NCBI RefSeq assembly: GCF_900113675.1
Contig: NZ_FOQE01000004.1
Location: 41,640 to 105,639, forward strand
Direction of reading: 5' to 3'
Length of the DNA: 64,000 nt
Origin: Pisciglobus halotolerans
Lineage (GTDB): Bacteria > Bacillota > Bacilli > Lactobacillales > Carnobacteriaceae
Part shown: positions 59,348-64,000 of the stretch, piece after piece
How the letters are laid out: each line of letters starts with the position of its first letter
Numbering within the stretch: the first letter of the stretch is position 1
Notes under the pieces: model-generated
The model's database searches: none
Told to the model about the DNA's origin: nothing
The model's input: the letters and a program-made list of their open reading frames with translations, nothing else
Program-made: the position numbers and the translations under genes

Positions 59348-60331
59348 TTAGCTGATGACTTGGTTTCCGCCTTTTTTGCTTGCAATGGCTAGTTTTTCTG
59401 AGACATCTTGAATCAATTCGCTGATCGTTTCACTTGGGATATAAGAAGAAACGCCTGCGCTGATGCTGACATGTCGCGAAATATCAAACAACGTATGATA
59501 AACTTCATGGCGCAACTCATCTGCGATGTCTATTGCTTCTGCTTTTTCAGTGTCTTCTAGCAATAGTAAAAAGACGGCTTCTCTGTATCGGCCAGCTGTA
59601 AGGTTGGCTTGTTTTTTTGAGCGAATGATTTTTCCTATTCTGTTTAAAACTTCTTCACTATAAACAATGCCATAATCCTTTTCATCTTCATTGTAATGAT
59701 CGATACTCATCAAGATGAGAGAAAGAGGCTTTCCTTGCTTTTTATGGGTGTTCACACATCGAGCCAGCTCGACAGTGATAGCTGAACGTGAATACAATGA
59801 AGTCAGAGGATCCCTTCTTAAACGATCTTCCATTCTTTTGTTCTTCATTTCTAATTTCTCTCTGCCTTGTTCTTCTTCTGTGATATCGAAAACAATGCCT
59901 TTTAAAAAAAGCGGTTCTCCTTTTTCAGACCATTCTGTTACTTTTCCTCGGTCTTGATAAACTTTCCAAGAGCCATCTTTTGCTTGAATCCGATACTTAG
60001 CTTCCCAGACCGGCGCTTTGCCTGTAAGATGATCTGTCATTTTTTGCATAACACTTTCTTTATCATCGGGATGTAGTTTGTCGGTGAAAAATTGAAAGGG
60101 AACCTTATCAGGTAGGTCTTCCTTAGCGTAGCCGATCGCTTCTGCTTTTAAAGAGTTAAAAATAACTTCATTGTTCCGGTAGTCCCAAAACCACTGACCT
60201 AAACTTCCTGTCCAGCCGAATTTTAAGCGTTCTGCATTTTGATAAGTTTCTAACAATTCTTTATTTAAACGCGTTAAATCGTTTATTTTTGAGATTAGTT
60301 CTTCTCTTGTATATTCTTGTATATCTTCCAT
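59348..60331 (-). CDS. PAS-GGDEF protein with a degenerate GGDEF motif
   Basis: This 327-residue signalling protein has a short coiled N-terminus, a PAS domain (about residues 40-150, ending FLKGIVFDITEEE) and a diguanylate-cyclase-like domain (about 170-325). The latter starts RRDPLTSLYSRSA as in active enzymes. Where the GGDEF signature should stand, near residue 249, it reads RYREAVF, so the GTP and metal residues are lost. It is probably catalytically dead and may bind a ligand or partner. The ATG is preferred; an in-frame GTG ten codons earlier is possible. Confidence 0.85.
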   Translation of the reverse strand: MEDIQEYTREELISKINDLTRLNKELLETYQNAERLKFGWTGSLGQWFWDYRNNEVIFNSLKAEAIGYAKEDLPDKVPFQFFTDKLHPDDKESVMQKMTDHLTGKAPVWEAKYRIQAKDGSWKVYQDRGKVTEWSEKGEPLFLKGIVFDITEEEQGREKLEMKNKRMEDRLRRDPLTSLYSRSAITVELARCVNTHKKQGKPLSLILMSIDHYNEDEKDYGIVYSEEVLNRIGKIIRSKKQANLTAGRYREAVFLLLLEDTEKAEAIDIADELRHEVYHTLFDISRHVSISAGVSSYIPSETISELIQDVSEKLAIASKKGGNQVIS

Positions 60332-60361
60332 TATCTTCTCTTTTCTTTCTTTTATTTTCAC

Positions 60362-60747
60362 TTCTTTGAGTTAATTTTAACATACTATTTTTTTTAAAGC
60401 TTTTGTTTTTGGCATATCTTTTCCCTTCTATAGTATAGACAAATGTTCTTCACGCTGATGCAACAAGTTATGATTAGGTTTGGTTGTCTAACCGGAGTAA
60501 GATAGACACTACATATTGCTTGCTGGAAAAATGAAACATATACTGCTGACAAAGTTTTTTGAAATTCATTTTAGGAGTAGCTGTAAGCTTTTAAATGAAT
60601 CGCTCAAAAACCATACAGTTTTGGAGCGATTCAGTCTTAAGGTAAGGGGACAGAAAAAGTAAAAATAATTGCCTAGTCTATGATTCACCAACCATGACGG
60701 AAAAATGACGAAAAACAAAGATTTGATGAAGAAGAAAGGGGAAAACG
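60362..60747. other. Spacer with one strong hairpin
   Basis: GAATCGCTCAAAAAC pairs with TTTTGGAGCGATTC (about 60597-60634) around a short loop, without a T-run. No gene is seen in the rest of this AT-rich spacer. Confidence 0.45.
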
Positions 60748-61077
60748 ATGGGATTTGAAGAGAGAGACTTTATTATCCGCCAAGTGTAGCAATTAGCAGA
60801 AGGTATCGGCAAACTGCTGGGAAAAAAATCGGTCAAAGAGCTGATTCAGTATGATCAATCGCAAGGAGATGCTTTGTCAGATGATGATATTGAAACGATT
60901 CTTTTGATGGTCGATGTTAAAGACATTCAAACAAGCAATCAGCTATCACCTAAGGAAATTTCACAAGAAATCGGCATTGCTGAAGATGATTTCAATCAGC
61001 TGTACAATAACAAACGCTTTGCTACACCTTCCGAACTCGCATTGCTTCGAGACTATGTTGAAAAGAATGACCTCTAA
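60748..61077 (+). pseudogene. DUF6483-like gene with an in-frame amber stop at codon 14
   Basis: GAAAGGGG precedes an ATG that encodes MGFEERDFIIRQV. A TAG at 60787 follows, and the frame then continues for 96 codons (QLAEGIGKLLGKKSVKELIQ and on) to 61077. The N-terminus matches the family pattern in which RQIKQLA is usual, so a single AAG-to-TAG change would explain the stop. The remainder looks undamaged. The inactivation is recent, or the codon is read through. Confidence 0.7.
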
Positions 61078-61240
61078 CGTCGAAAAAGCTCTGTACTAAC
61101 CTAAATTTATTTTACGGCACTTCCTCATAATGAAGGAGTGTCTTTTTTCATTAAAAAATGACATAAAAAATAGGGGCGAAAAAACTCTTTTTTTAAAGCT
61201 CATTTTCTATTCATATATCTTGATTTTTTTCGGCGAAACA

Positions 61241-61268
61241 TTTACATTACATAGAATAAGATTATAAA
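61241..61268 (+). promoter_or_regulatory. Promoter for the cation/proton antiporter gene
   Basis: TTTACA, a 16-base spacer and TATAAA, about 20 bases before the start codon. Confidence 0.6.
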
Positions 61269-61288
61269 ACTAGAGAAGTGGTGAATTT

Positions 61289-63076
61289 ATGGAAGAAGCA
61301 GCATTATTAAGTATCGTGATTATTGTTGTATTGGGGATTTTTTCCCAGTGGATTGCATGGAGAATTCAATGGCCGTCTATTGTGATTATGTCCATTGCAG
61401 GTTTATTAATAGGACCAGTCTTTGGAATTGTTCAACCTGAACAGTCATTTGGCGAAATGTACAGCCCAATGATTTCACTAGCCGTCGCCGTCATTCTTTT
61501 TGAAGGAAGTTCTAGTCTAGATATACGAGAGGTAAAGGGGATATCAAAGTCTATTTTCCGCATCGTTACATGGGGGGCTTTCCTAGGATGGATCGGAGGG
61601 GCACTTGCAGCTCACTTTGTTGCAGGGTTGAGTTTAGAAATATCCTTTATTATTGGCGGATTATTTATTGTGACTGGACCAACGGTGATCATTCCGTTGC
61701 TGCGGCAGTCAAAACTTCAACCGAGGACAGCGACGATTTTAAAATGGGAAGGTATCATTGTTGACCCAGCCGGCCCTTTAGTTGCGCTGTTTGCTTATGA
61801 AGTGATTCGAGTCACCACAAATAGTGCTGTCCATCCTGGTTACTTAGTTACCTTTTTTATTAGTTCTATCCTTTCAGGAATCGTTGGGTATTTGCTAGGG
61901 CTCTTGTTGAGTATGTTAACAAGCAGAGGAAGATTTCCAGAATATTTGAAATCTCCTATTATTCTTTCTTTCTTGTTTATCTGTTTCAGCTTGGGAGAAG
62001 TGATCATGAATGAAACTGGAATGTTGTCAGTCACCGTTATGGGACTAACGATCGGACATGCAAAGAAATCTGTTTCTTCTATTAAAAGTATCGGACACTT
62101 TGTTGAAGACATTTCTGTTTTGCTGACGTCTACTGTTTTTATTTTGTTGACGGCTTCTTTGCCAAAAGAAGTGATCAGTCAAGTCTTTACATGGCCGATC
62201 ATGGCTTTTGTTTTGGTGATGCTCTTTATTGTCCGTCCATTATCGATTTGGATCTCTACGATTGGGACAGAAGTAACAACGCAAGAAAAGATTCTGATTT
62301 CGTGGATCGCGCCAAGAGGGATCGTGGCATTGACCGTTTCGGGATATTTTGCTGAAATACTGATTGCAGATGGTTATGAAGATGCTACACTCTTGACAGC
62401 TCTGACATTTGCGCTTGTGTTTATCACGGTCTGTGCGCATGGTTTTACATTAGGGCCTTTAGCAAAAAAACTGGGTCTCGCCAGTACCGAACGTCCAGGT
62501 ATCTTGATCGTGGGAGCCAACACTTTTTCGATTGCCTTTGCTGAATACTGTCAATCGATTGGCATTCCTGTCTTGATTGTCGATCATTCTTATACGCATT
62601 ACCAACGGGCTAAAGACAAGGGGATACCAGCTTATTATGGGGAGATACTGTCAGAGCACACCCAATTCAATATCGACTTGACGCCGTATGAGACCATGCT
62701 GATCATGACGGACGAAGCTGCCTACAGTGCCCTTGTTTTTCAATCTTATGTTCAAGAGTTTGGCTACAACCATACGTTTATCTTGGCCGTTCAAATCAAG
62801 CACGACTTTCAAAAGCAGACGTTCCCTTCTTCAATGAAGTCGAATATTTTATTTGGAGAGTTATCTGAAGAATTAAATCAGAAATTAAAAGATGGGAAAA
62901 CTTTTAGTTTGGTTGATTTAAATATAACGGAAAGAAAAATGATGGAAAGTGAAAACTTACCGATTGATGGCACTTTGTTGTTCATTTTGAAGAAAAACGG
63001 CTCGCTTTCCTTTGTCACAGTAAACCACCGAATCGTATTGGATAAAGGGGATCAAGCAGTGGTGTTAAGTTCGTAA
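61289..63076 (+). CDS. Cation/proton antiporter, CPA1 family with C-terminal regulatory domain (NhaP type)
   Basis: This 595-residue antiporter has 12-13 membrane helices over residues 1-400. ILFEGSSSLD near residue 73, FIVTGPTVIIPLLRQ near 128 and WEGIIVDPAGP near 152 are the conserved ion-path motifs. ISWIAPRGIVALTVSGYF near 340 also fits. The C-terminal 190 residues begin a nucleotide-binding-like fold (ILIVGANTFSIAFAEYCQSI) similar to TrkA-N/RCK domains, and finish with a small TrkA-C-like domain. It probably exports Na+ or K+ in exchange for protons. GAAGTGG precedes the ATG. Confidence 0.9.
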   Translation: MEEAALLSIVIIVVLGIFSQWIAWRIQWPSIVIMSIAGLLIGPVFGIVQPEQSFGEMYSPMISLAVAVILFEGSSSLDIREVKGISKSIFRIVTWGAFLGWIGGALAAHFVAGLSLEISFIIGGLFIVTGPTVIIPLLRQSKLQPRTATILKWEGIIVDPAGPLVALFAYEVIRVTTNSAVHPGYLVTFFISSILSGIVGYLLGLLLSMLTSRGRFPEYLKSPIILSFLFICFSLGEVIMNETGMLSVTVMGLTIGHAKKSVSSIKSIGHFVEDISVLLTSTVFILLTASLPKEVISQVFTWPIMAFVLVMLFIVRPLSIWISTIGTEVTTQEKILISWIAPRGIVALTVSGYFAEILIADGYEDATLLTALTFALVFITVCAHGFTLGPLAKKLGLASTERPGILIVGANTFSIAFAEYCQSIGIPVLIVDHSYTHYQRAKDKGIPAYYGEILSEHTQFNIDLTPYETMLIMTDEAAYSALVFQSYVQEFGYNHTFILAVQIKHDFQKQTFPSSMKSNILFGELSEELNQKLKDGKTFSLVDLNITERKMMESENLPIDGTLLFILKKNGSLSFVTVNHRIVLDKGDQAVVLSS

Positions 63077-63242
63077 AAGGATACTAGGTTGAGAACCTTC
63101 TAGCAAGTGTTTGACGAAATGAGTGGAATTAAGAAGACAGCTTATTTGGTTTTTTGAGTAAAATCTAGCTCCCTCATACTTTTTTCAATCAGAAAGAAAA
63201 GCAGACGCTCGATTGATTGATGAACTGGTTAGAACTAGATGA

Positions 63243-63271
63243 TTGGTCAAAGGAAACACTTGTGTTACAAT
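63243..63271 (+). promoter_or_regulatory. Promoter for the YisL-family gene
   Basis: TTGGTC, a 17-base spacer and TACAAT, about 40 bases before the start. Confidence 0.6.
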
Positions 63272-63309
63272 AAACAGATAATAGAGAGCTGAATAAGGAG
63301 GGGAAGGTT

Positions 63310-63651
63310 ATGTGGTTGCACATACACCTAGCCGCGTTTATCATTCTACTGATTGCTGTTATTGTAAAATTGATGAACCCTGACAGAGAAATGAAGTCAG
63401 TCTTGATGATGATCCGTCTGATTTACTTAGTCTTGATCGTCACAGGCGGAAGGTTAGTCATATTTACATTTGATCGTGATCCAGTGTTGTCGATCGTGAA
63501 GATCCTGCTTGCCTTAGCAACGATCGCTTTTGCTGAAATCGCTTTTGGCAAAAAGGGCACGCCAAGCAAAAGGAAATGGCTGATAGGCTTGATGATCATC
63601 ACGGCAGTCGTCGGTTTAGTGTTAGCAGGCGGACAACCGTTTGTTTCTTGA
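63310..63651 (+). CDS. YisL family (DUF1516/UPF0344) membrane protein
   Basis: This 113-residue protein has four predicted membrane helices and the family features MWLHIHLAAFIILL at the start, LIVTGGRLVIF near residue 45 and VKILLALATIAFAEI near 65. The function is unknown in all species I know. AGGAGGGG precedes the ATG. It has its own promoter and terminator. Confidence 0.85.
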   Translation: MWLHIHLAAFIILLIAVIVKLMNPDREMKSVLMMIRLIYLVLIVTGGRLVIFTFDRDPVLSIVKILLALATIAFAEIAFGKKGTPSKRKWLIGLMIITAVVGLVLAGGQPFVS

Positions 63652-63704
63652 CAAGAATGGTATCTCAGGAGAACATTTCTTTTGAGTTACCGTTCTTTTT
63701 TTAT
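63652..63704 (+). terminator. Intrinsic terminator after the YisL-family gene
   Basis: AAGAATGGTATCTCA pairs with TGAGTTACCGTTCTT with few mismatches, followed by TTTTTTT. Confidence 0.85.
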
Positions 63705-64000
63705 TATTGTTATAATAATCTTAATTAAACTATAGTTGCTTACAATAGAAAAAAATTGGCTATTGAGCAAGAAAACTGATAAAATGAGCTTATAGAGTAA
63801 CATGTTGATAGCATTCTTGAAACAATAGATTTGAATGGAAATAAAGTTCATTATCTTGCCCGAAAATTGGACGAAGCGATACATTGAGCAAGTAGGTTTG
63901 CCCAATTCTTGGGCAAGCTTTTAAGATGTTTCCGCTTGGTGCATCAATGTTTCCAGAGCCCTCTAATCGACACCCAACCCCGCAAAAAGGGGACGAGAAC
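63705..64000. other. Window end, no gene resolved
   Basis: A short frame near 63801-63887 (HVDSILETIDLNGNKVHYL) looks protein-like but ends in TGA and has no start. A hairpin TTTGCCCAATTCTTGGGCAAG lies near 63896-63916. I cannot name a gene here. Confidence 0.35.

Noticed and set aside
63687..63905. Minus-strand frame of 72 codons at the window end
   Set aside because: It begins near a terminator T-run, has no ribosome site and reads as AT-rich noise.

Overview
The window looks like the chromosome of a low-GC Firmicute, most likely an Enterococcus of the motile E. casseliflavus/E. gallinarum type. The RpoB, L18, EcfA2 and Adk sequences read as enterococcal from memory. The PAS-GGDEF gene fits a motile enterococcus better than E. 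faecalis or E. faecium. The species call is inference.

Region by region: (1) 1-1760 is one half of a heterodimeric ABC exporter. (2) 1816-8441 is a flavin-based extracellular electron transfer (FLEET) locus: eetB, dmkB and ndh2 on the minus strand, divergent from pplA, fmnB and dmkA. The two divergent promoters carry Rex-like operators. eetA and fmnA are not in the cluster. (3) 8846-12910 holds a metallophosphoesterase, a decayed TnpB, rpmG-secE-nusG, an NRDE protein and a small membrane protein. (4) 13188-25047 is rplK-rplA, rplJ-rplL (with L10 leader), an RsmC-like methyltransferase and rpoB-rpoC. (5) 25903-27695 is a quinone oxidoreductase-like protein and a prepilin peptidase. (6) 28039-33716 is rpsL-rpsG-fusA, tuf and a branched-chain aminotransferase. 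(7) 34981-49118 is the complete S10-spc-alpha cluster from rpsJ to rplQ. (8) 50761-56225 is ecfA1-ecfA2-ecfT-truA, a broken lipoprotein gene and rplM-rpsI. (9) 56338-64000 is an accessory stretch: a MITE, gloA, a tRNA-like relic, decayed genes, a CatA-like protein, a degenerate GGDEF protein, a DUF6483-like pseudogene, a cation/proton antiporter and a YisL-family protein.

The coding content is mostly the conserved translation and transcription core. The unusual material lies in the long spacers at the 3' ends of these operons. Five separate spacers (after the methyltransferase gene, rpoC, ilvE, rplQ and truA) hold tandem arrays with the same 52-bp period. In most of them each unit folds as a hairpin, and in the array after ilvE the two arms covary. 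A second family, a palindromic module of about 125 bp, fills the rpoB-rpoC spacer, lies downstream of the methyltransferase gene and occurs inverted before ecfA1. It supplies the end of two reading frames. A third is a 285-bp MITE present twice, each copy flanked by a perfect 8-bp target duplication inside a T-run at the end of a ribosomal operon.

Regulatory sites visible in sequence include many sigma-A promoters with 17-bp spacing and leaders of the L10, L13 and S10 type. There are paired L1-type motifs before rplK and rplA, and a promoter plus terminator-like hairpin in front of nusG.
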